Source: Apostichopus parvimensis
Lineage: Eukaryota; Echinodermata; Holothuroidea; Aspidochirotida; Stichopodidae
Assembly (NCBI GenBank): GCA_000934455.1
Contig: KN885136.1
Span: forward strand, 43,692-80,658
DNA: 36,967 bases
Direction of reading: 5' to 3'
Shown here: piece by piece, positions 11,753-23,800 of the stretch
How the letters are laid out: every line of letters starts with the position of its first letter
How positions within the stretch are numbered: position 1 is the stretch's first letter
The notes under the pieces: model-generated
What the model was told of the DNA's origin: nothing
Databases searched by the model: none
What the model saw: only the letters and a program-made list of their open reading frames with translations
Position numbers and translations under genes: made by a program

Positions 11753-13171
11753 GGGGGGGGGGGGTTGGGGCTGAGCTTCTTGATATATCAGCAATAGCTC
11801 TTGGCTTCAGTTTGCAAAAAGAAGTAAAAGAAAAAAGCAGATATTACACCCTGAAAAAGTTAATGATACCGAGAAAGAAAAAAATTGGCAGCATGAGGGG
11901 TAGTGGCTTTAAGGTTGCTTTCAAACAGTCTTTATTTCATTTACCAGGATTTATGTTTTGGTTTACTTTTGGGTTGAAGTTCAACTTATTACTACTTGTC
12001 TCTTTGTGGTTAAATAACTTTGAAACCACATTATATTGTTTAGATGAATCCAAAGAAGGTAGGCTACATCTTCTATGCCAAACCATGAAGGCCGGGCCAT
12101 AAAAGGTAGGGTTATGGAGCCAAGAACCATGGGATATGTGACACATGAACTTGTACATAAATAGTAACTAATAGTTAGGGTTAGGGGCAGAGGGTAGATG
12201 ATTGGCGAAGATTTTCATGGGAACCTTACAGTGGTACTAGCTTTTCTTTAAGTCTTTTATTGTATTTTGTATTGGGTAATGAAAACCATGACTCCATGAG
12301 TATGTTATATATTAATCGTTTTAGCAACGGAACAGCTAGGCTATAAGAACTTAGGCGTTTTTTGTATCTTTGTAACTGAGTTATATACTGTCTCCCTTTA
12401 CATTGTTTCAAGGGCTGTAAGCACTTCAAGTGATAGTTGATGAAGTGAGCTGATTAGGTGTAATTGATATAAAACTGCTTTACAAACCATTCATTCATAC
12501 AGTGCAATCTCTCTTACTGTACATACTTTTATTTATCTTAAGGTACAGATATAAAGAACAATAAATGTTAGTCTATTATGATGTCAGGTCCCTGCAAATT
12601 TTTAAGGGTTGAAAAGACATCAATAATTAACCATTTAGTTGTGATTCTGATTCAGTTTAGTTTAGCTATTCATTGCCTAAAAAGTAGGGTTCACATGGAA
12701 ACAAGGATATAATTTGAGAACTGGAGCATGGCAGATAAAAAGCAAAATAAAGACAATAAAAACCATAGTACTCGAAGCCAAACCATCTGTTGACTAATTG
12801 ATTGACAAATGGAGTTTTGATTTACTCAGGAAGCAGCTGCAGGATGCAGAAAATCTCTTGATATTTTTTGTTTAGTCACCTTTCTTTCTAAGTCATCTTA
12901 AATCATATCATTATGGCCAAGAGGGATGGGTATGGCATGTTGAGAGGAACATTGATTCTTTGAAGACTGAGGGTGTACCATGGACATTGACCCCTTAATA
13001 CACTTGTACAACTACAGTGTGATGCAATATGTTGTACCATGATCTAGTTTCACAGTCTTTTTTAGAAAGATTCATTTTCATTCATAACTTGTTGATGAGC
13101 TTCCTAGTTTTAATTTCAACTACGGTATAGTGGAACACACTCTGTTGTCAATTAAAAAGAATGATTAATAG
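11753..13171. repeat. Direct duplication, copy 1 (1.42 kb)
   Basis: Starts in a 12-G run and ends at gattaatag. It recurs at 13390-14896 with a constant 1636-base offset over the first 900 bases. I found no mismatch from 11765 to 12666; the rest differs by about a dozen substitutions and several indels. No gene is recognised inside. Matching short open frames occur in both copies (for example 11937-12158 and 12226-12429 on the minus strand) and resemble nothing known. Most likely one haplotype of a single locus. Confidence 0.95.
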
Positions 13172-13339
13172 CAAGGGCGTAGGAACTGGGGGGGGGCGCC
13201 AGCCCCCCCCCAGTGAAAAATATGGTGGGGCGGAAGTATCATTCCGCCCCCCCGCTCCGCAAGTCAGAAAACCCCTTTTTCATTTCCAAATGAGAAAAAA
13301 AATCTCATTTGGAGCACCAAATTGCATCTAAGGCCAGGT
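13172..13339. mobile_element. Transposon fragment with chained hairpins, cut by assembly gap
   Basis: Copy 1 departs from copy 2 exactly here. The inserted sequence begins caagggcgtaggaact, like the gggcgtagg-plus-G-run ends of non-autonomous transposons common in marine invertebrates. It holds three perfect hairpins in a row: 12-bp arms at 13185-13196/13203-13214, 9-bp arms at 13227-13235/13242-13250, and 10-bp arms at 13286-13295/13303-13312. The other end is lost in the gap, so target-site duplication and family cannot be confirmed. No coding sequence. Confidence 0.6.
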
Positions 13340-13389
13340 NNNNNNNNNNNNNNNNNNNNNNNNNNNNNNNNNNNNNNNNNNNNNNNNNN
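13340..13389. other. Assembly gap of 50 N
   Basis: Exactly 50 N, so probably a placeholder of arbitrary length. The next contig begins inside a G run (13390-13400), a sequence type on which assemblies often break. An apparent open frame crossing the N run (13322-13738) has no meaning. Confidence 0.97.
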
Positions 13390-14896
13390 GGGGGGGGGGG
13401 TTGGGGCTGAGCTTCTTGATATATCAGCAATAGCTCTTGGCTTCAGTTTGCAAAAAGAAGTAAAAGAAAAAAGCAGATATTACACCCTGAAAAAGTTAAT
13501 GATACCGAGAAAGAAAAAAATTGGCAGCATGAGGGGTAGTGGCTTTAAGGTTGCTTTCAAACAGTCTTTATTTCATTTACCAGGATTTATGTTTTGGTTT
13601 ACTTTTGGGTTGAAGTTCAACTTATTACTACTTGTCTCTTTGTGGTTAAATAACTTTGAAACCACATTATATTGTTTAGATGAATCCAAAGAAGGTAGGC
13701 TACATCTTCTATGCCAAACCATGAAGGCCGGGCCATAAAAGGTAGGGTTATGGAGCCAAGAACCATGGGATATGTGACACATGAACTTGTACATAAATAG
13801 TAACTAATAGTTAGGGTTAGGGGCAGAGGGTAGATGATTGGCGAAGATTTTCATGGGAACCTTACAGTGGTACTAGCTTTTCTTTAAGTCTTTTATTGTA
13901 TTTTGTATTGGGTAATGAAAACCATGACTCCATGAGTATGTTATATATTAATCGTTTTAGCAACGGAACAGCTAGGCTATAAGAACTTAGGCGTTTTTTG
14001 TATCTTTGTAACTGAGTTATATACTGTCTCCCTTTACATTGTTTCAAGGGCTGTAAGCACTTCAAGTGATAGTTGATGAAGTGAGCTGATTAGGTGTAAT
14101 TGATATAAAACTGCTTTACAAACCATTCATTCATACAGTGCAATCTCTCTTACTGTACATACTTTTATTTATCTTAAGGTACAGATATAAAGAACAATAA
14201 ATGTTAGTCTATTATGATGTCAGGTCCCTGCAAATTTTTAAGGGTTGAAAAGACATCAATAATTAACCATTTAGTTGTGATTCTGATTCAGTTTAGTTTA
14301 GCAATTCATTGCCTGAAAAGTAGGGTTCACATGGAAACAAGGATATAATTTGAGAACTGGAGCATGGCTAATAATAAGCGAAATAAAAACAATAAAAACC
14401 ATAGTATTACTAGAAGCCAAACCATCTGTTGACTAATTGATTGACAAATGGAGTTTTGATTTACTCAGGAAGCAGCTGCAGGATGCAGAAAATCTCTTGA
14501 TATTTTTTGTTTAGTCACCTTTCTTTCTAAGTCATCTTAAATCATATCATTATGGCCAAGAGGGATGGGTATGGCATGTTGAGAGGAACATTGATTCTTT
14601 GAAGACTGAGGGTGTACCATGGACATTGACCCCTTAATTCACTTGTACAACTACAGTGTGATGCAATATTTGTTGTACCATGATCTACTGTAGCTTAACA
14701 GCCCTGTTAATCAATTTGTTGAAAAGCACTATACATACAGTGTGATGCAATATGTTGTACTATGATCTAGTTTCACAGTCTTTTTTTTAGAAAGATTCAT
14801 TTTCATTCATAACTTGTTGATGAGCTTCTTAGTTTTAATTTCAACTACGGTATAGTGGAACACACTTTGTTGTCAATTAAAAGGAATGATTAATAG
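13390..14896. repeat. Direct duplication, copy 2 (1.51 kb)
   Basis: Second copy of 11753-13171, beginning at the gap in an 11-G run. It carries an extra stretch of about 80 bases around 14669-14752 that includes a repeat of acagtgtgatgcaatat, and it lacks the transposon: after gattaatag it continues into ordinary flanking sequence. This is what an allele without the insertion would look like. Confidence 0.95.
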
Positions 14897-17800
14897 TTTT
14901 AATATCATGCCCGCTCAGAGTCGTCAAAATGTTGTTTATATGTTCACCTACATATAGATCTTAGTCACTCTATTGTGGTATTCACGACATCCCCCAACAG
15001 AGGTCTACTCCCTCTTCGAAGGACAACAATTGTACTTGTTTCTATACTAAATAAGTACCCTGAGTCTGTGGTTTGCATTAATGAATCCATTAACAAGCCG
15101 CACCTTCCCGGTCTTCATTGTTAGATAGATCTACCATTGTCCCGTCTTTGTGGGGCACTGAACCATAACCCTATCCAAACACAGTCACTCTCTGTGAGCA
15201 ATGAGTTATAATTACTTCTTCAATTTGACTAAAAAAGGAAGTTTTCCTTACTAGATTAAGTAAGTACATGGCAACAGTATCTTTGAATTCAGTTCTTAAA
15301 GGCTAGTCTAGGTTAGGCTAGGTTATCTATCACCTTTGCCTCAGAGATTGTTGACAGGAGGTGACACTGTTGTTTGTCCAACATTTGACTAGTCATCACA
15401 GGTTGTAGTAATAGTAGGAAGGCCTAGTAGTAATGGTAAACTGCAGGCCCTCCTATCATTATCACTGAAGGTTGCTTTCAAAGAAATCCTAACAGCAGCT
15501 GTGACTTGACCTTTTAAATTAAGTTTCTTGTTATTTTTCTCGCTGTGGACTGCAGCAGCACAAGTTCATAGGCTTTGAAGGGGGGTGGGTGGGTGTCTGT
15601 GGTCGGCTAACTTAGCATCTAGTGAAGCTGTTCATTCATGGCATGGCATGTTTCATTGAAGACGATGATGAGATTTGTAATGCTATTTGAGATGGTGGTT
15701 TGTGTAGTACCATGAGGTCAATTCTCTGTGGTAAGTCATGGTAGTAATAATGGGCAGCTGAGTTGGTGTTGACATGTCAGAAAGTATAGGCTAGTCACTC
15801 GCTCAGTCATCACTAATCAAGTTCAATGCGAGACTGAGTAATTGCTTTCAAATGCTCTCCAAATCCACCCCACCATCGCTGGGGTCAATGAAAAAAGGGG
15901 TTATATTCACTGAAATCAAAAGTTGTCTAATTATAGAGAGATGACTGAAAATAGAAGTGAAAGAAGTTGCACTTTGAGGTAAATTATTCATTTCATTGAC
16001 TCTCTCAATATAGTGTGCTTTGTCAGCAGTATCTGTAAGCCTTCTGTTTGAGTGAATTCCCACGAACTCTTTTCCTTTTGTGTTAATCACGGTCATCCTA
16101 TTGACCTAACTTCACCTGACATTACATATCCCTCCCCCCCCCCAAGATTCTCTCTTGCCTTCTTCTCAAGTGTTGGTTGGGATAATGGCACCCTATTACT
16201 TGAGAAGAAATAGAGAACCACATTTAAATTTGTAAATTTCATATTTCCCTGTTTTCCCTGAACAGTCAGATATGTTGGATGTATTGTCTGTATGTTGATT
16301 GATAACTGTCCCAGGTTGTCATGAATCATGAACCTTACATGATATAATGTATGTCACGCACATTCATGTAAAATGATAGAGAAATCTTTGGACCATTATT
16401 TTTACGGACTGCATACAGGATATAGCCATCAATGGAATGATAAGAAACAAGATTACATAATCACTGAGATATGATTCAATTTCACTCGAAATTCAAAATA
16501 TCACTCAGTCATACTTCAAATGTTGTAAACAACTCTAAGGGTTTTGCAATAGGTACATAAATACTGACAGTATCTACAACAACATATGGAAGAGATAAGG
16601 ATGTATAGACACTGTGCTGCCTGTAGTAACAGAACGTTCTGTGAAGATGATATTGAAGAATTAATGCTAGGGCCAAGGGGGACTGCCTTCACAAAAACCA
16701 TATGGGGATATTTGAAAACAAACAACACATGTAGACTGCTTGCATGTGACTGGTTTTCAAAGAACCATGAGTGATTAAATGTGAATGCTTATCATGTCTG
16801 ATTCAGCATTGCAGTCTTGGTGACATTAGGTCAGATGATATGGATATACATTCAGATAGTCTGTTTCCAACTTCAGGGGTCAGGGTAATTTTGTTACTCT
16901 TTTGATTTGATAAGCCATTAATAAGGGTAGCATGTCTGGCCTTGCTGATGTACCCAGTAACCTTGTAGCAGATTAAGGTAGATGTATTAAATGTTTGATT
17001 AATTGACAAACAAGACACACCAGTCCATATTTTTCATTCACATTAAATAAACAGTAATCTATCCATTTTACATTTCAAAAGTAATTATGACAATATTGAT
17101 TTTCTTCATAAATACAGAAAAAAAAATGGCCAGCTTGTGAGTTAATTGTGGGCAATTTTTCAATCGTTCTTTGCTATTCAATGCTATTAGTTCTTTAGCT
17201 GGATTCAGTCAAGTTTAATTTCAAATGAGGATTACAACTCACAAAGGGATTACATTGTAGATTCCAACCCTTCGAATTATCAGTGAATATCACAAGTTTG
17301 GTTTGGTCAGATGATTCAGATCTATATTAATTGTGTCCAATGACACAACCTAGCACAAAATACAGCTCTTTTAAACATTCTTGCAGTTGTCTTGGCCAAC
17401 CAAAGACTGCAGGGAGGAGAATGTAAACAGACTGACTTTACCTTCTGGAGAGTAGCACTCCAGAGATCTTGAAATTGGAGTGCTTAATGCAGTCCTTATT
17501 TCGGCAAGGTTGTTTTCCATTTGAAGTTAAAGCTTCATTCCTGAATATACATGCAAATTTGTGGAATCTGTGGTAAAGTCATAGATTAGAAGTATTTATA
17601 CTCTAGCTATGTAACCTAGTAGTCTTGACTTTATAATTCTGTCTGCAAACTTTACAAAGATTGTGCGGTGTGGTATTTATTTTTCATTCACTCACTGTAC
17701 AGTAAGTGCATAAACAAATCCGCTAATCCTCTCTTGACCCCAATCGCAAATTAAATGAAAAGAAAACTGTACCTAAGGGGGGTGTCCTTAAAAAAAATAA

Positions 17801-20587
17801 AAAAAACATTAACAATGGTTTCTAATCCTTTTGTTATTGATTAAAGGATTTTGGGTTCCATGCATTTTAAAGATAATACCAGCATTATAGAAACCTGCTC
17901 AGAGAGATAAATATAATGGCATACTGAAACCATGGCAATGACCAAGTTATACTATAAGGGATGAACTGTGCAGTAAGGGCAAGAGTGGAACTTGCTATAA
18001 ACTCTATACTTGATTTGATCGGTAAATATAAAGCCTGCCATATGATCATCAGATTTTATGGTTGAGACTGTGCAAGACATCAATATAGTGACAAAATATT
18101 TGATTACATTTGATTAGTTTGTCAAGACTGGCGGAAATTTGTTGCGCAAATACCAATTTCCTGTGGAACGTACGTAGGCCGTTTGCATTTTCTAAGTATT
18201 TAAGCAACCTTAGAGGTTTTTCATAGAGATCACTTTACAACCATTTTGACAAACAAATTCTCCCGCATAATATGACTCATAGTTTAATGTGCTGTTGTTC
18301 TTTTATTGCAAAAGTAATGTGATTATACGGGTCGGCCATATGGCACAAAAACACATTTTCTCTTTTAGTAAATAACTTTTTGAACTTGAGAAGGGTCACA
18401 TACATGTAGAAAAGTGAAACCCTTATGTGTTAGATTGATTAGTTCTTCCAGACTTTTCACAATCTAAGTCAGGGGGGGGAGGGGGAGGGGGGCATTCGAT
18501 TGATTTGTCTGACCTCATTGACATATTTTACCCAATTCACATGCCACAGCAATAATTGTGTTTATATCCTGTGACTGGGAATGCACACTTGATATTCAAT
18601 GGGAAATGGGCTACATTATTAACTAGGCTTCTCAAACACTTTCTCGAGGGCCGCAGTCTGGCCAACTTTCATTTAAGTGAATCAAGTTTATAAGGCAATT
18701 AGTCATTGTACCTCACTGTCATTTCAGGGAGGGGGGAGGTTGGGAGAAAAGAACGGCAGATTCTTTGAAACCAATTAAACCTCTTAAATCTTTCAAATAC
18801 TGTAAGTACTGGATGTGCTAGGCCAGATGGTATTCAGTGCAGCACTGTGTGCGCATTCGTAACGGTATTAGTAATGTCATGAGTCAGCTGTTTGTTATTA
18901 AAGTGTGCTTATCTTAGTTTAAAGTACACGCAAGCAGACCTCGGTTTGTCAGTCACATACTGTATGACTACAATAATGCTATATATATATTAATATATAT
19001 ATATATATGAAGCTTTTTATCTGATCATACATAGGACTCTGCAGTTAGTATTCTCTCCTTGGTATCTCTGGAACCTATACACTGCCCGGTATAATGCTGG
19101 TTGTATGTATTCTACAGAGTATTGTGCAATGAAGCAGCCTATACTTGAATCTGAAATCCTAACACTGTACAGTGTAATGCATGCTGATATAGTGTGTATG
19201 CTTGTTGCATGGTCGGCCTTTCTAATCGACATTTCTTCAGGGGATCAAGCTACACTGCTAGAGGCATGTACAAGGCTTTGTAGATGACAAACTGGATGAA
19301 TTGCATATAAAATATGTAATCTAATATTTTCGCTGATGTTTTCTTGTTTAGGGGGAAAAATTCTTAGGTAAAAACACTTGCAAGCCGTGGTAGTACAGTA
19401 GTGACTGTAGCTATCTGAGATGTTTGTTAGTGTACTATAAAGGTATCAATATTAATTGAGCAGTAATCATAATTGTGTCTGTTAATGTTATCTTTTAACT
19501 TAGACATGGTATTCATTATTGAAAAACAGATGAGTTCAAACAATAAAACAAAATAGAATTTCAAAAGCTTAAAAGTTTAGTCAAAATAACAACATGTATA
19601 ACAGCAATAAAAAAAAAATTAAAATATGAAAATTTGTGGGGGATAATTATGCATCCTCTATGAACAAGAAATTGGGAAATATTGATAATTTATGAATTGA
19701 TTATATAGCGTTACTAATCTTGTTACCTCCACAATCCTAAGATGTTCTGTCTACAGTATATTTTGTGTGCGACACACTGACCGCAGATTTATTTCCAGCT
19801 GTCTCCCCATCTAAACAAGATGACTCACATCATCTCCAGTGCAGTCAATCAGTTCACATACTGTACCAACAGCACTGTGTTATTACATACAGGCTCTTTC
19901 TTTATAGAGTTTTTCCTAACCTGATCTCAGCATATCAATGTACAATTGGTTACCTGGGGCATCAGGTCTCCCAGTCTCATTCTGCTCTCTCTTCCGTTGG
20001 CGTGCCTCGTTAACTTAATTAAGGCCACGTTTTGGGGGAATTTTGCAATACTGATATGTTCATATATAGTATTATTGTGGTTTAAATTCCTTTTAAATGC
20101 AACAGTAAAGGATGTATCTGGAAGTTCCCCCCCCCCCACAAAAAAAAAACAGTTCAATATATTTGCTGTGTTGTAATGAAAGGTCTACAGATTTGTGATT
20201 ACTTGGTTATTAAAACTAATCGCAGTACAATTAAGTTACTGACATAGCAGTACTGTTAATTCAGTACGTTGATAATATAATTGTGTTGTCAGGCGTTGTG
20301 CAGTTTGTTCTACATTTTTCTGCCTTGAAGGTCTCCCAGCATCTCGAACTGTTGGTGAAAGAAATTACACGATCAGGATTTTATTGTAATTAGACTTAAT
20401 TCAAATTATTATCGTTGTTTAAACAGTTCAGGTTTTTTTTTATTCAGGAAATTTGCTGATAAATGTATCTAACTCTTTTTAATGTATTAACAAAACTTGG
20501 CTTCTCACGGGAAATGATTCATAAAAAGGTATCGTCCTTGACTATTTTATCATTTTCATGTTCTCTATTGTTTTGTTAATTTCACAG
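14897..20587. other. Gene-poor stretch before the first coding exon
   Basis: About 5.7 kb with no recognisable gene. Contents seen are a 10-C run (16134-16143), a G-rich tract (18473-18492), a TA-rich repeat (18980-19008), and an 11-C run followed by A's (20127-20149). Open frames at 15848-16329 on the minus strand and 16586-16774 on the plus strand match nothing I know. Confidence 0.6.
18980..19008. repeat. TA dinucleotide repeat
   Basis: Alternating TA with one internal taa interruption, self-complementary, so it may form a cruciform. Ordinary microsatellite. Confidence 0.9.
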
Positions 20588-20640
20588 ACTAATTTTACCT
20601 CAACCAAGGACCAATCGAAGGTTATTCATTTGTGAGCATC
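20588..20640 (+). other. 5' UTR portion of the first coding exon, candidate splice acceptor
   Basis: The sequence just before 20588 ends in tttcacag, an acceptor-like site, after a T-rich stretch. The 53 bases from there to the ATG contain the in-frame stop at 20590, so they are untranslated. If the acceptor is used, the gene has at least one upstream non-coding exon. If not, transcription starts nearby; no TATA box was noticed in the preceding 100 bases. Confidence 0.45.
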
Positions 20641-20812
20641 ATGGAGCTTCTTCTTCTGCAGCGGAGTGGTCGATGGCTGCTAAGTCGAGCTTGCAGATCA
20701 GTCCTCCTACTATTTATCACACATTACATAATAACAGATGCCTTGATGACTTTCGAAATGCGGTTCCGCGACCAAGTAGAGAAACTGAGATCAGACGAAT
20801 ACTATCACTTTG
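20641..20812 (+). CDS. Semaphorin coding exon 1: start codon and signal peptide
   Basis: Codes residues 1-57 plus the first base of codon 58. The ATG at 20641 is the first in frame after a TAA at 20590-20592, and it has a favourable context (A at -3, G at +4). The product begins [12 protein letters not shown], has basic residues R8, R11, R16 and R19, and a hydrophobic stretch around residues 20-34 (VLLLFI then YIIT). This fits a signal peptide, with cleavage plausible near Ala34. The donor gtgagt at 20813 leaves phase 1, which matches exon 2. Two downstream donor-like sites (20841 and 20850) give the wrong phase or lie beyond a stop. This N-terminal part is poorly conserved in semaphorins, so it rests on frame, start context and splice phase rather than homology. 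A small extra exon in the long following intron cannot be excluded. Confidence 0.75.
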
Positions 20813-23800
20813 GTGAGTGCCTTTTGCAGTTTTTGACTTTGTAAGACCGTAAGTACGTAGGGTAACGTACGTACGTGTCGAGGGAAAGATGGTGAGACGA
20901 GAGACGGGAGAGAGTTGATTGATCGTCTGGGAGGTGGATAGTATTCAGTGGATGATGTATCACTCCACACGGGTTCTGGACGTCTTTCCAAGGAAGAGAA
21001 AATAAATTGTAATTTTGTTTATGCTGTTATTTCTCTTTGTGGTCTTATATTATTGATAAGAATGCGGGGTATTTCTTTAATAGATTGCAGGACCGCAGCG
21101 CAATTCAATTTGTCAGGCGTTTCTTCATTTTTTTGGGAATAGTAATATTCTTCAACAAGATAAAAGAGGAAACTAAAATAAGAAACGTCCTTTTGATGTT
21201 CCTAGTACTGTAGCTCTATGGATATTACGTGGCAATATGTGAAGTTGGTTGGCTGAATTAGAAAATTGAAACAATTCTAAATCATAGAAAACAACAAGAT
21301 TAGCATTATTAAATACTGTCAATGATTCTCGCTTAATCATGAAGGTGAAATGGAATTATTGAAGTAAAAGAATTTCTTTTCAATTGTCGGAAGTATAACC
21401 CAGGTGAGTTAGCTTAAGTGATTAGAAAGCTTTGCTTCAACGGAAGTAGAATCACAAAATCATGTATCCTGTATTGGATTTTTGTCGTTACGTTGGAGGT
21501 TGAATCCATTATTTGTTACCATGACACTCATAATTTTTGGTCCACCAGCTTTATGAACAACTCCATTCCAAAACAAAACTACTAGTTTTATTTTTACGTA
21601 TCCAAACCAACAAGTGTTATTCTGTTTTTGCGTGGCAGTGATTTTTTTCTATTGCAGACAAAAGATGAATAAAGAATTAAATCCTTTAAAAAAGGAAAAA
21701 AAAAGTAAAGGCAAGGAAAACCTTTAAAAGCTGATTTGAAAGGGTTTGTTGTCCTGATTTTGCAGAAAACATGCCCCAAAGAAGGGAATGGGATGCCCTC
21801 TTTTTTTTCTCATTTCAGTTGTGAGTTATTGAACCTTGAAAATCTTTATGTGGACCGCGTATACTGTATAGAATACGGAGGACGTCAAACCTTATTCATA
21901 GTATGCCTAAGGGTTGTAGGCATTGTCCAGAAAATATAACTACCAAGTTTACCAAATAATTAAATCAAGAAAACCATTTGTTAACAAAGCTAGTGACGTC
22001 TGCACGGGACTGAGGTAATTGCAGTGTGGTTAGTCGATTAGAAAATAGGGATGGTAGATAAACAAATAAAATTAAGGAATAATACTCTAAATACTATTAG
22101 GTCATATCTTTTTAATGACTAATAATTAATTTTGTAATAGGGAAGAAAATATTTTATATTTTCTCAGTCCGGAATTTGTTTACCATATATGCACTAGTCG
22201 GGTTTACTTATCGTAAAGGTCAAGCTAACTTTGGACCCAGACTTTGACCATTTCTAGAAATTGCCAAAACAGAACATGGATCTTCAAAGTATTGACCATC
22301 TAAATTATGCCTTGAAATTAAGGTTGGTTGATTATAACATGATAAGATGCCCCCAGAAGAGTACGATGATATGAGGGTGGCAGTACCTGTCTTTTGGCAG
22401 TCTGCCAATTTCAGTATCAGTCTGTTGCTAAGGTGGCCTTACGTAATCAAGGCCAAAGCATTCATTGTGTATGTTAGACTGGTTGTTCTCCATATATTCC
22501 AAAAGAGAGGGAAAACCATGATAAAAAGACCTAGGCTAATCTGTAGATCCAGATTTGCCTTAGTCCAGTCAATCACATCTTTTCAGAACCAAGCAAGTGG
22601 AAAATAGGACTTAAAGATTTTCTTCTTCTCCCTCTTCTCCTTCTATGAATCCTTGCTGAAGGGAGAAGGAATCCGTGCGATGGTGATGGTATATGCGTGG
22701 GTGTGTGTGTGTGACACTGTGTGTGTGTATGTTACACTAGCTTGTAAATGTTCTAACTTCAGAAGGATAACTTGGGTGCGCCTTATATTTGGTATCTAGG
22801 TTCCCCCAAGGTAGAACTGGTTTATGATTGTTGTTGGTATTGGTCAAAGGTCAGCACAGGTCAAAGTCTGAAAACATTGTTCACACAATACCTCAAAAAG
22901 TGGATATCGCAGGAACTTTGTGTGTAGCTTGCCGTTGGTTATAAGTTAGTAAGTAGCAGATCTGTAGTGTTTTTTCCAAGAATGTCAAAAATGTCGGCCT
23001 ATAAACTTCTTTGATCTTGTACACCAGATAAGATCCACACAGGATTATCTTTCAGAAATCGTATTATGACTTCCTGGTAGACTTTCCTCTGACAGGTATA
23101 TCAACTGATCAAACGCACTGGTTCACTTGAAGAAAATCCTCTTTAACATGGCAGTTAGCGTTTTGTGCACACATGAGCACTGACTGTATGTAGTAAAAGC
23201 TTGTTTCTGCTTGGTGCCTGAAAGACCCCAGAGCTTTAGTATTTCCTGTTCTTTGTAGCTATTTTGGTCATCCAGACCGTTTCTCACTAGAACAGTAAAT
23301 ATTCACCACATGTGAGAAACAAACAAGAAATTCAATCTTTTTTTACAGCACATAATTTATGTGATTAACTAGAATGCATCATGTCAATTAACTATCAGTT
23401 ATTAAAGTTCTGTATTAAATGATAGGATTTTATTGTATCAAAAATAGCATTAAAGATTAGCAAAATTGTCAAACTAATGATTGTATATAAAGCAACTTTT
23501 AAGTCCATTGGCTACAGGCCCCACAATGAAGAATAGCTTTAAATGACACAATGCAGGTTTCTTCATTAAACACAAAAACAGCATCTTTTTCTTTTGGTAT
23601 TTAGTATTTACATCACATCCTCACAAAGTTCTGTACATAAATTTACATCCACAATAAAATTGCAGCTATTAAACAATACATTTGTGTACAACTTGAAGAC
23701 AAAAATAAAAGGCATACAGCAGACATTAGGTAATCAAAGTAGTGGACGTCGACGCACGTTCATCTCCCGGCGCTATACATATTTTCATTGTATGCTACAG

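Noticed and set aside
12173-12187. ttagggttagggg, a telomere-like repeat
   Set aside because: Only two hexamers, and inside a segment with ordinary flanks; too short to mean an internal telomere.
13322-13738. 138-codon open frame across the gap
   Set aside because: It reads through 50 unknown bases and a G run; the remainder is the same as the short frame in copy 1.
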